Below are positions 37,607-47,476 of a DNA stretch of 64,000 bases, piece after piece. The DNA lies in contig AP027062.1 of the NCBI GenBank assembly GCA_030295365.1, positions 330,001 through 394,000 on the forward strand, written 5' to 3'. The notes beneath the pieces are model-generated. The model saw nothing but the letters and a program-made list of their open reading frames with translations. It did not search any database and was not told the DNA's origin. Positions within the stretch are counted from its first letter, which is position 1. Each line of letters begins with the position of its first letter. Source of the DNA: Candidatus Rickettsia kotlanii (lineage in GTDB: Bacteria; Pseudomonadota; Alphaproteobacteria; Rickettsiales; Rickettsiaceae). The position numbers and the translations under genes were made by a program.

Positions 37607-37858
37607 ACGTACTGCACAGTTTAAACTTGGAAAACATGGAATAAATTTGGATGATATTTTACTGAAAGCAGTTAGGTACTTGGTTGCTGATATAACATGT
37701 CCTATACATATGAGAGATCATGCCCTTATAGGTTAATTGGCAAAGATTGTAGAGATTGTCATATTAAACCGGATTTAGTATTAATTTATAGAAAACCCGA
37801 TACTGACACATTGGAGTTAATACGATTAGGTTCACACAGTGCTCTACTTAGTTTTTAA
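37593..37858 (+). pseudogene. YafQ/RelE-type mRNA interferase, frameshifted
   Basis: Overlaps the antitoxin end by 14 bases. Starts MRTIKRTAQFKLGKHGINLD and DDILLKAVRYLVADITCPIH, stops at TAA near 37735, and in a second frame gives DCRDCHIKPDLVLIYRKPD and LELIRLGSHSALLSF to the stop 37858. Family members have a longer basic helix after AQFK, so an in-frame deletion is also likely there. The ribonuclease cannot be made intact. Confidence 0.75.
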
Positions 37859-37993
37859 TTATTTTGAAATGAACCGGGAACGAGTTCCCACAAAACCTAT
37901 CTAACAATCCATAGTACTGGATAGTTTTTGAAAAGCGTTTGATGTCGCGCCTAACTAAAAACAAGAATGACATCAAAAAACCAAACAAACATT

Positions 37994-39076
37994 ATGCTAC
38001 TATACCGAAAATACTTTATAAAAAACATCTTACCGCTGCTTATAGTCGTTACTTTTTCAGTGACTAGTATAGTATGGATAACGCAAATATTAAAACTTTT
38101 ATATTTATTTGATAAAGGTATAAAAGTTATGGACTTCTTCAGTTTAATAGTTTTAGTACTTCCTGCTTTATTATTTATTCTGTTACCGGTAATAACGGTT
38201 ATTACCATGATCTATATCTATAATAATTTAAAAGTCGAGCGACAATTAATTATATTACAAGCTTCAGGAGTTAATAATGTACAGCTAGCACTGCCTGCTT
38301 TATATGTTGCATTAATAGTTATGTTACTTGCTTATTATATATCTTCTACCATCCTGCCGTTATCTCATATAAACTTAAAATCACGTTTAAACTTTATAAA
38401 GAATAATTATATCTCAAGTATGATTGAAGAGAAAACTTTTAATAAAGTAACGAAAGATATCACTGTTTTTATAGATAAAAAATCAGCAGGAAATATTATG
38501 AACGGCGTAATAATATTTGATAATCGCAACGCTGATAACCCATCAGTAGTATTTGCGGGCTCAGGTACTCTTAATATATATGATAATAGCCCGATTTTTG
38601 AACTTAATAAAGGCATAAGACAAGAATATGACGTAAACGGTAATTTAACTCAGTTAACTTTCAATTCTTTAATGATAAAACTGCAAAATGATAATAATCC
38701 TTTAGTATCGCAAAGAACTAAACATAGTAAAGAAGCAAACGAATATTATATAAGCGAATTACTTGCCCCTCCTCATGATTTAGCTATTACTAAAAAAATT
38801 AAATTAATTGCTGAAGCACATCAAAGAATAATTTGGCCTTTATACAATTTTGTATTACCTTTTGTAGCACTTGCAGTTTTTTTAAGATATCCTTATAGCA
38901 AAAAAACAACTTTTATGCCGGTATTATTTTCTGCCTTAACAGTATTGCTAGTTACTTCAATTCATTTTATATTACAAAATTTTGCTTCAAAAAAGCTAGA
39001 TTTTATTTTTGCTTGTTATTTCAATTTGGTTATTGCTTTAACGATCGGATTATATTTATTTGTTAAAAGAATATAA
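37994..39076 (+). CDS. lptF: LPS export permease LptF/LptG family
   Basis: Inner-membrane subunit of the LptB2FG ABC machine that extracts lipopolysaccharide for transport to the outer membrane. It has three N-terminal helices (MLLYRKYFIKNILPLLIVVT; LLFILLPVITVITMIYIYNN), a periplasmic beta-jellyroll (about 140-270) and three C-terminal helices (YNFVLPFVALAVFLRYPYSK). I use ATG 37994 (360 aa), which opens like YjgP homologues; the frame is open from 37967. LptF rather than LptG is a best guess. Confidence 0.83.
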   Translation: MLLYRKYFIKNILPLLIVVTFSVTSIVWITQILKLLYLFDKGIKVMDFFSLIVLVLPALLFILLPVITVITMIYIYNNLKVERQLIILQASGVNNVQLALPALYVALIVMLLAYYISSTILPLSHINLKSRLNFIKNNYISSMIEEKTFNKVTKDITVFIDKKSAGNIMNGVIIFDNRNADNPSVVFAGSGTLNIYDNSPIFELNKGIRQEYDVNGNLTQLTFNSLMIKLQNDNNPLVSQRTKHSKEANEYYISELLAPPHDLAITKKIKLIAEAHQRIIWPLYNFVLPFVALAVFLRYPYSKKTTFMPVLFSALTVLLVTSIHFILQNFASKKLDFIFACYFNLVIALTIGLYLFVKRI

Positions 39077-39081
39077 ATTTA

Positions 39082-39546
39082 TTAGACTACTTTATTCCAA
39101 GCTCCACGAGAATTTTTAGTAAAACAATCTATTTTGTTTTCCTGTCCGGTAAATTTATTTATTTTAACTGTTAATTCTTTTAAATCTTCCGGTAAATCGG
39201 TTATTATAATTATCCTTTTGAAAACTCTTATATACTCTTTTGCTTGTAAAATTTTTCTTATATCTGTAGGCGAAATAATAACAAGTACACTAGCATTATT
39301 AGGATTTTGTAACTCATCGGTAATATAAATCGGCTGTTTTTCAGGCTGTGGATCAAGTTTACTACCGTGAGGTATAAATTGCTTATTTGAATAAGTCCAA
39401 AGATTTTTATTGAGCATTTCTTGTTGATCTGCATCTGCAGTTAATATCACGCTTTTAAGATTAGAGTGATAGCATTTTTCTATCAGAAGCAATATCGATT
39501 TTAGAAGTAATTCATCGCTTGTTTGATAAATACTAAATTGCTGCAT
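39082..39546 (-). CDS. holC: DNA polymerase III chi subunit
   Basis: Clamp-loader accessory that links the replisome to SSB. 154 residues with the HolC pattern QFSIYQTSDELLLKSILLLI, LNKNLWTYSNKQFIPHGSKL and QPIYITDELQNPNNASVLVI. Small and diverged as usual. Convergent with lptF, with five bases between the ends. Confidence 0.85.
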   Translation of the reverse strand: MQQFSIYQTSDELLLKSILLLIEKCYHSNLKSVILTADADQQEMLNKNLWTYSNKQFIPHGSKLDPQPEKQPIYITDELQNPNNASVLVIISPTDIRKILQAKEYIRVFKRIIIITDLPEDLKELTVKINKFTGQENKIDCFTKNSRGAWNKVV

Positions 39547-39582
39547 AAAAATTTTATGTTATTTTTTATGAGAAAATTTAAG

Positions 39583-39667
39583 TGGTACGGATGAAGGGAC
39601 TTGAACCCCCACGCCTCACGGCACAAGAACCTAAATCTTGTATGTCTACCAGTTCCATCACATCCGC
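39583..39667 (-). tRNA. tRNA-Leu (anticodon TAG)
   Basis: On the minus strand it begins GCGGATGTGATGGAACTGGT, has anticodon stem CAAGA / TCTTG around loop TTTAGGT (anticodon TAG), a short variable arm, T-arm ggttcaagtcc, and a 3' acceptor catccgt-A followed by an encoded CCA (39585-39583). The acceptor stem pairs over 7 bp with one G-U. Confidence 0.93.
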
Positions 39668-39717
39668 GTATGGTAATGCCATTCCTGTAAAAGGGTGCCC
39701 TTGTTGCATGGATTCTA

Positions 39718-39746
39718 TGTCATTCCTGCCTCTGCAGGAATAACAT
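39718..39746. repeat. Minimal B-type palindrome downstream of dapE
   Basis: tgtcattcctgcctctgcag and gaataaca form one small hairpin (ttcctgc / gcaggaa) directly at the dapE stop. It looks like a shortened family B element and could serve as a transcript end. Confidence 0.55.
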
Positions 39747-40891
39747 CAAAGTATTTCCATCAAAAAGTTATAATACACATCATATAATTTTTGTAAATCG
39801 CTAATTTTTGTGTATTCGTTTATTTTATGTGCCGTTTCAGATAATAAACCAAACTCTACTAACGGACAATAATTTTTGACGAATCTTGCATCCGACGTAC
39901 CGCCACTTGTAGAGAATTCAGGCTTTATTTTAAGCGTATGCTCTACTACTTTAGCAAATTCTTTTATTTTATCGCTAGGGTTCTGAATAAAACTTTCAGC
40001 AGAACTACTATATTCTAACTTATAATCTACTTTATATTCTTTACAATGCTGTTTAATAATTTCTTCTACCTGTTTTGCTAAAGTTTCTGCACTATGTAAA
40101 TTATTAAAACGTATATTGAAAGATGCTTCCGTACTTGCCGGAATTACGTTTGAAGTATTATTACTGACCTCGATATTCGTTACTTCAAGATTTGAACGTT
40201 GAAAAAATTCAGTACCTTCATCAAGTTTTATATTTGTTAACTCATTCAATATTATTATTAAGCAAGGCAATGGGTTATTTGCTTTATGAGGATAAGCTAC
40301 ATGCCCGCTTAAGCCTTCTATATTTAATTTAAAGTTAACACTTCCTCTTCTACCAATTTTAATTGCATCGCCTATTTCTGTTTCACAAGTAGGTTCACCG
40401 ACAATAGCAAAATTTATCTTATATCCTTGATCATAAACATATTGCAGCATTTCTTGAGTACCATGCTTTGCTTTTCCCTCTTCATCACTAGTAAGTAAGA
40501 AACTAATGGAACCTTTAAAATTGGTATTATTTTTTATAAAATCTAAACTGGCAGCTAGAAAGCACGCTATAGCCCCTTTCATATCCACCGTACCTCTGCC
40601 ATATATCTTACCGTCTTGCTGGCTAGCTTTAAATGGACTCGCATTATACCAAAGCTCATGATTGCCTGCCAGCACTACATCTACATGACCAACAAAGCAA
40701 ATATTAGGCTCATTGCTACCGAAAACAGCATAAAGATTAGTGACTTGCTCGTTTTTAGAATCACCGAATATTTTTATTTCGGTCTTAAAGCCGTGCTGTT
40801 TAAGCAAATCATCAATATACTCAATAGCTCCATCGCTCTTAGGAGTTACAGACTTAAAACTAATCAAATCTTTTAAGTAGTTAATGTACAT
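39746..40891 (-). CDS. dapE: Succinyl-diaminopimelate desuccinylase
   Basis: Hydrolyses N-succinyl-LL-2,6-diaminopimelate in the lysine/peptidoglycan DAP pathway, using two zinc ions. Metal-binding motifs are in order: FVGHVDVVLAG, GRGTVDMKGAIACFLA, TSDEEGKAKHGTQE, FSTSGGTSDARF and the final ETAHKINEY. 381 residues from ATG 40891; a TTG codon just before it is less likely. Confidence 0.94.
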   Translation of the reverse strand: MYINYLKDLISFKSVTPKSDGAIEYIDDLLKQHGFKTEIKIFGDSKNEQVTNLYAVFGSNEPNICFVGHVDVVLAGNHELWYNASPFKASQQDGKIYGRGTVDMKGAIACFLAASLDFIKNNTNFKGSISFLLTSDEEGKAKHGTQEMLQYVYDQGYKINFAIVGEPTCETEIGDAIKIGRRGSVNFKLNIEGLSGHVAYPHKANNPLPCLIIILNELTNIKLDEGTEFFQRSNLEVTNIEVSNNTSNVIPASTEASFNIRFNNLHSAETLAKQVEEIIKQHCKEYKVDYKLEYSSSAESFIQNPSDKIKEFAKVVEHTLKIKPEFSTSGGTSDARFVKNYCPLVEFGLLSETAHKINEYTKISDLQKLYDVYYNFLMEIL

Positions 40892-40919
40892 CAATTATTG
40901 CCAAAGAGAATTTAATGTG

Positions 40920-41749
40920 GTTTTTAGTTTATTTTCAAATTGTTGTCAATCTTACTTTGATTATTATCAAGCTCTGTTACTATTTTTTGCTATTCTTCAA
41001 GAGGCAGGATAGGAATTTGTACATCCTCTAAATCTTTCAAATAAACGTGAGGTTGACCTGATCCAGCTTGCTTTTGGTATATTATATTTTGCTGAGATTA
41101 AAAATAATATAGATATTTAGTTAACAATAGTTTTTCATTAAAGGACTAACCCAACCAGCTGCTATTACTGGAATACCTCCCTTAATTGCAGTATTAATGT
41201 TAATCATTTTACTTTTTTACCTACTATTAAGTTGTATACTCCTTATGTTCAAGAGATAAAATATTACCTTTCAATTTATTGATAACGATATCGCCAAATT
41301 TAACAATTTCCCATTGTTTATTTATTTCAAAATAAGGATGCCAACTATCTTTTTTGCCCCCTCTATTATCTTTTGATAGCTATTCAATTCTTCAATAATT
41401 TCCTGTTGTTTTTCTAGAAACGGAAGAGGAATATAAATTGAGTTCATATGTTCTCTATTTAAAGCTGAGCACTTTTATTATAAGCTAAGTTCTTTAATTT
41501 GATTTAAAATTATATCGCTATTTAAATAATAAAATAAATAAAATTGATGTATAATATTTGGTTTCCCTTTAAAAATATAAACATGTTCATTAACCATTAC
41601 TTCTATTTGCGGTAAAATTTTATCATCCACAAAACACACTTTACCCGTTAATGCTCAGTCTTTACACATTAAAATATCATTGTTTTTCACCAATTCTTAG
41701 CTATTTGATAAAAATCGAGATCTATAAAAGGAATTTTAGATAAATTCAT
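40920..41749 (-). pseudogene. hsdS: Type I restriction-modification specificity subunit HsdS, wrecked
   Basis: ATG 41749 overlaps the methylase stop (ATGA) and gives MNLSKIPFIDLDFYQIAKNW, then stops. Scattered frames add LPQIEVMVNEHVYIFKGKPN, REHMNSIYIPLPFLEKQQEI (the conserved end of a target-recognition domain), WHPYFEINKQWEIVKFGDIV, and at the far end GSGQPHVYLKDLEDVQIPIL with a TAG in QKIVTELDNNQSKID. At least four frameshifts or stops. Position and motifs fit HsdS. Confidence 0.72.
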
Positions 41750-43210
41750 CCTCGCCTGTTTAAATCATTTATACCAACAATTTTTCTTTTTTTATTGTCT
41801 AGAATAACGCCGATATTCTTAACCTCATAAAACCAATATTCTTTTTGATTATTCGGTTTATGTGTATCGATAAAATAAAGTATTGACATTTTTACTCCTG
41901 TATAAGGTAAAAAAGTACCTTGCAGTAGAGAGATAACAAGTTACAGCTTTGCTTTTGATAGTAAAAATTGACGAACAGCAGCGGTGTCTTTTCTGAATAA
42001 GAACCCTTCAGGTACTACCAATGCCATTCTACCACCCTCTTTTAAATTTTGCAGGCAATGCAAAACACAAGCAACATCATCGTTATCTTTTGCAATGCCG
42101 TTATAAAAAGAGGAGTTATATGACTTTCTGTTATAGTTTTGCCGTTTTTGCTAGTTTTTTTAGTGATAGTTTGAGAAAATGGCAATTAGTAACAATTACA
42201 TCAAACTTTAACTGCTAGTTAAGGGTTTAACATCATTAGAGTTCTCAAGACTATTTATTTGCTGAATTCCGCTATGTCCGTCACCATGCAAAATCATATT
42301 CATCTTAGCGATTCTAGCAGTTTTGGTTAACTCTCGCCCATATAATGTATTAAATCTTAATTTTTCTAAATCTTCTACCGGTATTAATTATATTATTTTC
42401 TTTATTTCTCGGTGTAAAATATTCGCCTAAATCATTTTTCCATTGATGTAGTTTTTTCTAAGAAATACTCAAATGCATCGCCTTTTATATTTGTATCTAT
42501 CGTAGATAAAATAAGAGGATCAATTGCATCGATAATGTGGCGGAGAGTAATGGAATTGCCTAGAGAAATAGGCGTAAAAACATCGCCACCATATTTATTC
42601 TTAATTTGTTCTATAACATAGCTATTAATATAACCGATAATATCATCGTTGGATTGTGCTTTAATATTATTTCACCAAAATTTTTCGTTGTTTTCACTTA
42701 ATAATTTTAAGAATAATATATTTGCAAATTCGCTTTTTTAAATATCGATATTAATTCTTCACGTGATACTTTAATTTCTTTCGGTATAGTCCAAGCTTCA
42801 TTACTGCTTGCTTCTAAAAAAGCTAATAATTCTTTTTCATGTAGTAATTCCCTTACTTCATCACCGTTTAATATAAGCTCTTTATTATTAGCAACAAAAC
42901 GAGCTTCGCAGTAAGCTTCATTCATTACAAACACTATAGGTACATCAAGCAATTTTGCATATTCCGTTGCTTGATCTAAAGCTTGTCTTAAATCCACTCC
43001 TGTTTTTTTGCTTCTATTATTGCAATAGGTTTATCATTATTACTTTCATATAAGATATAATCCGGTCTTTTTCCATTTAATCTTATCTGTTCTGTTTTGG
43101 ATTTTGGTTTTTGGAAATAAACAATTCTCTTTATTATCATAATCTATATGCCATCCCTTATTTACAAGGTTATTGCTAATAATCCATTCGGTTTGCTGTT
43201 TTGCTAACAT
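41746..43210 (-). pseudogene. Type I R-M methylase with N-terminal nuclease-like domain, wrecked
   Basis: From ATG 43210: MLAKQQTEWIISNNLVNKGW, then KPDYILYESNNDKPIAIIEA, a PD-(D/E)xK pattern as in the HSDR_N domain. A base is lost in the A run after EAKK (near 43000); then DLRQALDQATEYAKLLDVPI is open to 42707. Next come GGDVFTPISLGNSITLRHII, a large deletion removing the SAM-binding motif, NMILHGDGHSGIQQINSLEN, FSQTITKKTSKNGKTITESH and GGRMALVVPEGFLFRKDTAA, to the stop at 41746. It would be an N6-adenine methylase subunit fused to a restriction-type domain. Confidence 0.75.
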
Positions 43211-43395
43211 AAGAATTGCTTAGATATTTTTTTGTAATTAATAATTATATCTTCTTACACTTATTATACAAGCTTATAAAAGTACAAAAAACAACTTTTT
43301 ATCTCACTAAAAAATAATTTAATAGATTTTTGACTTTCTTAATGAATTTAAATAACTTATATTATTATGAGCTTGTTATAACTAATATTAAAATT

Positions 43396-44354
43396 ATGAG
43401 TATAAATAACCAGTTAAGAGAATTAATTAAATCAGGTACTTTTGCCGGTATATTATTAATTATTGCTTTTACCTTATATTATTATTCTTTTATTTACAGT
43501 AAATTTTACAATAGGAAATGTAAGTTTACAAACAACTTTTATAGAGTTAGTTAATGACGGTCTCATGACCTTCTTCTTTTTATTAAGTTTAGAGATGAAA
43601 TTTCACCTAGTAGAAGGTAAACATAAAAATAAAAAAACTAATATTACCTGCGGCGACAGCCCTTGAAGGTGTGGTAATTCCTGTCTTAATATACATGTTT
43701 TTTAATTACGATAAACCGGGATTAATAAAAGGATGGGCTATTCCTATCGCAACTGATACTACTTTTGTCCTTGGTATTTTATCTTTTTTCAACCGACATA
43801 TATCTTTAGAATTACGAGCTTTTATTATAGGTTTCTCATTAATTGACGATGCTTTTGCGTTAATTATACTAGCTTTGTTTTATACTAAAACAATACTCCG
43901 GCATTATTAATTTCCTCTATAATTATATTCATCTTGTTTATATTGAATTATCGAAAAGTTAAACAATTATTTTATTATATAATTGTAGGTTTATTATTAT
44001 GGATTAGTATGGTGGAGTCAGGTATTCACAATACTTTATGCAGAGCCATTAATAGCACTTTTTATACCTGTTAATATAAAAGGAGAATTTAACACTTCTT
44101 TAAAAAACTTGAAAACTTAACTCGTCCTTTTGTAAATTACTTTATTTTACCACTTTTTGTATTTATGAATTCCAGTATCCTTTTAGAAAATTTTGCATTT
44201 AAAGGCACTTGTTCCAACTAATACTTGTTTTAGTAGTATTACGTTTGAGAGCAGCTGCCCTTCAAACCCTATGAGAACTGCAGTAATAATAGGCTCTTTA
44301 ATTTCTGCATTATTTGGCGTAGCCGTTCTAAAATATTGTACTGGAAAAGAGTAA
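43396..44354 (+). pseudogene. nhaA: Na+/H+ antiporter NhaA, decayed
   Basis: MSINNQLRELIKSGTFAGIL, then in shifted frames VSLQTTFIELVNDGLMTFFF, LLSLEMKFHLVEGKHKNKK, VVIPVLIYMFFNYDKPGLIK, the ion-site region ISLELRAFIIGFSLIDDAFA, and the end IIGSLISALFGVAVLKYCTG to TAA 44354. About five frame changes and some deletions (959 bases against roughly 1150 in intact genes, from family length). Cannot function. Confidence 0.8.
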
Positions 44355-44363
44355 AGGAGCAAA

Positions 44364-44879
44364 TTAAACGAGTATACTAATTAAATAACGATGATAGGAT
44401 TTTAATAACACATTATATTTTTGTTTGGAAAAAACAGGATATGGTACTATATAGATATTATTAGAAGAAGGAATCGCTTTTTCAAGCTTATTTAGCATAA
44501 AAGGCATATTATAATTATACTCTACTAAAATTATTGAAGTAAGATTGTAAGTTACAATAAAATCAACCACTTTCTTAATATTATCTTCTTCAGACATTAC
44601 TTTATTCGGAGCAAGTATTACCTGCTGTTCTATAACATCACGTTCCTTTAACAAATTTTTTAATTGCTCTGTAGATTCTATACCAGTAATAAATAATATA
44701 GGTGCATAGCCTGCCTTAAGCCAAGCAATACCGGTTTCAATTTTATGTCCTCCTCCTGCAAATACTATTATTGCATTAGTAGTATTACTATTAAGTTTAT
44801 AAGAATTTATTAAATATAAATAATAACCAAAACCACCGACCCAAAGAGCAAAAATTGTGAGTAAAAATTTTCTGATCAT
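44364..44879 (-). CDS. YdcF/DUF218 family membrane-anchored protein
   Basis: 171 residues with an N-terminal membrane anchor ([20 protein letters not shown]) and a DUF218 domain: [52 protein letters not shown]. The family (SanA/ElyC/YdcF) works in envelope integrity in other bacteria; the exact reaction is not known. It overlaps lipB by 4 bases as the last gene of a three-gene operon. Confidence 0.8.
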   Translation of the reverse strand: MIRKFLLTIFALWVGGFGYYLYLINSYKLNSNTTNAIIVFAGGGHKIETGIAWLKAGYAPILFITGIESTEQLKNLLKERDVIEQQVILAPNKVMSEEDNIKKVVDFIVTYNLTSIILVEYNYNMPFMLNKLEKAIPSSNNIYIVPYPVFSKQKYNVLLKSYHRYLISILV

Positions 44880-45505
44880 TTAAATATTTTATTAAATTCA
44901 GTTTGAATAATTTTATCAAATTCAGACATTTCAACATGAATCCCTAACTGATTTAAAGATGTTACTAAAGAATTTTCAAGTCCACAAGGAATAATCCCAT
45001 TAAACTTACTTAAATCTGGTGAAATATTTATAGCTACACCGTGATATGTAACCCATTTTTTTACTCTAACACCTATTGCAGCAATTTTAGCAAATTCATC
45101 TTTCCTTACTTTTACCCAAATTCCTACTTTATCTTTAATAATATATGCTTTAATTCCAAAATAATTTAAGCTATTTATAATCCATTCTTCAAGCATTTTT
45201 ATATATAGCTTTAAATCTTTATGTCGATTTGGTGAAGCTAAATTAAGAATTGGATAAATAACACGCTGACCCGGCCCATGAAAAGTAAATTTACCGCCAC
45301 GTCCTGTGTAAATTACCGGAATATCACCGTAATTTAATAATTCTTCTTGTTTATAATTAGTACCGGCTGTATATACTTCCGAATGTTCAACTAAATAAAT
45401 AATTTCCGGCTCATGATCACTAATTACTTTGTTAACGTAATCTTCCATTAATTTCAAAGTAACTTGATAATCCGCAAGATCCGGTATAGTTATAAATCTT
45501 ATCAT
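44876..45505 (-). CDS. lipB: Octanoyltransferase LipB
   Basis: Transfers octanoate from acyl carrier protein to lipoyl domains, the first step of lipoate synthesis. 209 residues with [20 protein letters not shown], the lysine-containing [20 protein letters not shown] and the catalytic cysteine [15 protein letters not shown]. It overlaps its neighbours on both sides by 4 bases, so the three genes are translated as a coupled unit. Confidence 0.95.
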   Translation of the reverse strand: MIRFITIPDLADYQVTLKLMEDYVNKVISDHEPEIIYLVEHSEVYTAGTNYKQEELLNYGDIPVIYTGRGGKFTFHGPGQRVIYPILNLASPNRHKDLKLYIKMLEEWIINSLNYFGIKAYIIKDKVGIWVKVRKDEFAKIAAIGVRVKKWVTYHGVAINISPDLSKFNGIIPCGLENSLVTSLNQLGIHVEMSEFDKIIQTEFNKIFK

Positions 45506-46245
45506 ATTAATTCAGATTTATATTTCAATATTAATGCATCTAAAATTGCTATGGTTTCAGCATCCAAATCACCGGAAAAATTACTAGGACGAAAATGCAT
45601 TTGAAACGCAATTATAATATCTTTCATTTTAGAGTCTAAAATTTCAGTAACTTCAAGTTTATAACCATATGTAATAAATTTCTGCTGAATTGCTGCAATA
45701 TCGGTTATGTCGACTTGCGGCAATAGATCGTTAAACACCTGTTCATCATACCAAGCTCCAATATCGTTATCATATAATAGTTTCCAAGGAAATAGCGGAC
45801 CAGGGTCCTGTTTTCTACCTGGAGCAATATCAGAGTGCCCAACCACTCTAGTAGGTTTAATATCATATCTAGCAATAATCTGTTTACACAAACTTATAAC
45901 ACTATTAATTTGCCTTTCCGAATAGGGTAGCCAAACTATATTATTGTTTTTTGCATTTACTTCAAAAGCAGGATTTACGATTTCAATACCGATTGATGTA
46001 TCATTAATACGTTCATGACCTTGCCAGTAACTTACTCCAGCATGCCATGCTCTATCATGCTCTTCTACTAATTGAAATATATGTTCAGGGTTTTCATTAT
46101 TGATTAAATAATGGCTACTTAACTTTTCACCGGTTAGAAAATCTAAAGACTGCTTAAAATCACACTGTGTATAATGTAGCACTAGGAATTTAATACGTTT
46201 ATCAAATCCCACAGTTCTATAAGATGTTTTATCGATTACTATCAT
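45502..46245 (-). CDS. N-acetylmuramoyl-L-alanine amidase (AmpD/AmiD type)
   Basis: Zinc amidase cleaving the muramoyl-alanine bond of peptidoglycan or its recycled fragments. The Amidase_2 domain has zinc ligands in [15 protein letters not shown] and [20 protein letters not shown], and [11 protein letters not shown] holds the conserved glutamate. A C-terminal helical domain (180-247) looks like a peptidoglycan-binding module, as in AmiD. No signal peptide is evident. First gene of the run into lipB. Confidence 0.87.
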   Translation of the reverse strand: MIVIDKTSYRTVGFDKRIKFLVLHYTQCDFKQSLDFLTGEKLSSHYLINNENPEHIFQLVEEHDRAWHAGVSYWQGHERINDTSIGIEIVNPAFEVNAKNNNIVWLPYSERQINSVISLCKQIIARYDIKPTRVVGHSDIAPGRKQDPGPLFPWKLLYDNDIGAWYDEQVFNDLLPQVDITDIAAIQQKFITYGYKLEVTEILDSKMKDIIIAFQMHFRPSNFSGDLDAETIAILDALILKYKSELI

Positions 46246-46313
46246 ATATAAAAATTTTAAAGGATGTCACTATTATATGTTTTTTCTATATAATTCTTGT
46301 GAAAGCTTGCTTG

Positions 46314-46440
46314 TATGGATCGGTAAATCGTCATTGCGAGAAGAATTACGCAGTAATTCGACGAAGCATTCTCAGGAGTTTTATTTCATGAGATTGCCAC
46401 GCAACCTACGGCTGGCTGCTCGCAATGACGATTTGGTATC
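46314..46440. repeat. Palindromic element, family A with outer arms
   Basis: tatggatcggtaaatcg precedes the core (tcattgcgagaagaattacg ... gctcgcaatgac), and gatttggtatc follows. The inner gaattacgcagtaattc is a further dyad. It lies between the amidase gene and tRNA-Thr. Confidence 0.8.
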
Positions 46441-46480
46441 TAATATAAAGATAGTCCCTGTATGACAAGAAAAATTTTGA

Positions 46481-46555
46481 TGGTGCCGGATATCGGACTT
46501 GAACTGATGACCTACCGCTTACAAGGCGGTTGCTCTACCACTGAGCTAATCCGGC
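46481..46555 (-). tRNA. tRNA-Thr (anticodon TGT)
   Basis: The minus strand starts GCCGGATTAGCTCAGTGGTA and ends tatccggc-A-CCA, with the CCA encoded at 46483-46481. Anticodon arm ACCGC-CTTGTAA-GCGGT gives TGT, and the T-arm reads gttcaagtc. The acceptor stem pairs fully. Confidence 0.94.
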
Positions 46556-46736
46556 ATATTAATATGATTATAGAGAAGAGACATGTGCTATCGTACCGTA
46601 ACTTGACGACAATATCTAGAAAAACAACTTATAATAGTCAAATTTACTAAATCCCGCAATCAAATAGCGGGACAACAAGGCCTGAATTGACCCACACAGT
46701 CAATGCCTGCTTGCAATAACGAAAATACACCATAAA

Positions 46737-47072
46737 CTAAGCTTCTTTAACTTCCTTTTTACTTAGTCTAGCTTTGCAGTTTTTTGCTTTCACTTCCATT
46801 TCCTTTTTAACTTTTTCAGGAAGAGTAACACCCGCTTGCTCAATAAATTTTGCGACTCGCTCAGTTGGTTTAGCACCGGTGCCAAGCCAATATTCTATAC
46901 GATCTTTTTTTAAAACAACACGCTCACTATTATCTGAAGCAAGCATTGGATCATAAGTTCCGACTTTTTCTAAAAAGTCACCGTCACGAGGTGCTGTTGC
47001 GTTAGCTACTACTACACGATAAAAAGGACGCTTTTTAGCACCGCCTCTAGCTAAACGAATTTTTACTGCCAT
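46737..47072 (-). CDS. rpsP: 30S ribosomal protein S16
   Basis: Small-subunit ribosomal protein of 111 residues. The start [20 protein letters not shown] is diagnostic, followed by [20 protein letters not shown] and [16 protein letters not shown]. It follows rpmG with 13 bases between; rimM and trmD, often beside it elsewhere, are absent here. Confidence 0.97.
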   Translation of the reverse strand: MAVKIRLARGGAKKRPFYRVVVANATAPRDGDFLEKVGTYDPMLASDNSERVVLKKDRIEYWLGTGAKPTERVAKFIEQAGVTLPEKVKKEMEVKAKNCKARLSKKEVKEA

Positions 47073-47085
47073 ATATTACTTACAA

Positions 47086-47256
47086 TTATTTTATTTTTTC
47101 TTCTTTAAAAAGAACATGTTTTCTAACTACTTTATCATACTTACGAAAAGAAAGCTTCTCGGTTTGAGTCTTCGGATTACGTTTCTTTACCCAAAAAACA
47201 CCTGTGCCAGCAGTACTTACTAGCCTTACCAAAACATTTTTATTTTTCTTTGCCAT
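47086..47256 (-). CDS. rpmG: 50S ribosomal protein L33
   Basis: A 56-residue gene, ATG 47256 to TAA 47086: [55 protein letters not shown]. This is a complete L33 of the type without the zinc cysteines. It lies upstream of rpsP on the same strand and is probably co-transcribed. Confidence 0.95.
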
Positions 47257-47368
47257 TAGCTGACACCTTAAATCAAGATATTATTTTATTTTTCTAAGAA
47301 AAGCAGAATAAAACGAAATTGAAAAATAGTCAAGTAAAAACTAGGCATTGCAAAATAAAGAGAGATAC

Positions 47369-47454
47369 GTCATTGCGAGCGACTAAAGGAGCATGGCAAT
47401 CTAGTTTTAATTTTCCGAGATTGCCGCACTCCTTGCAGTCGCTTGCAATGACGC
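47369..47454. repeat. Palindromic element, family A
   Basis: cgtcattgcgagcgactaaa at the left mirrors tgcagtcgcttgcaatgacg at the right; the middle carries ggcaatct ... gagattgcc. A clean single hairpin of about 86 bases between rpmG and mutL. Confidence 0.85.
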
Positions 47455-47476
47455 CAATTTTTCACATTAAATGAGT

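Noticed and set aside
42021-42218. Open frame of 65 codons on the + strand
   Set aside because: Antisense to the methylase relic; the minus strand gives recognisable N6-methylase motifs.
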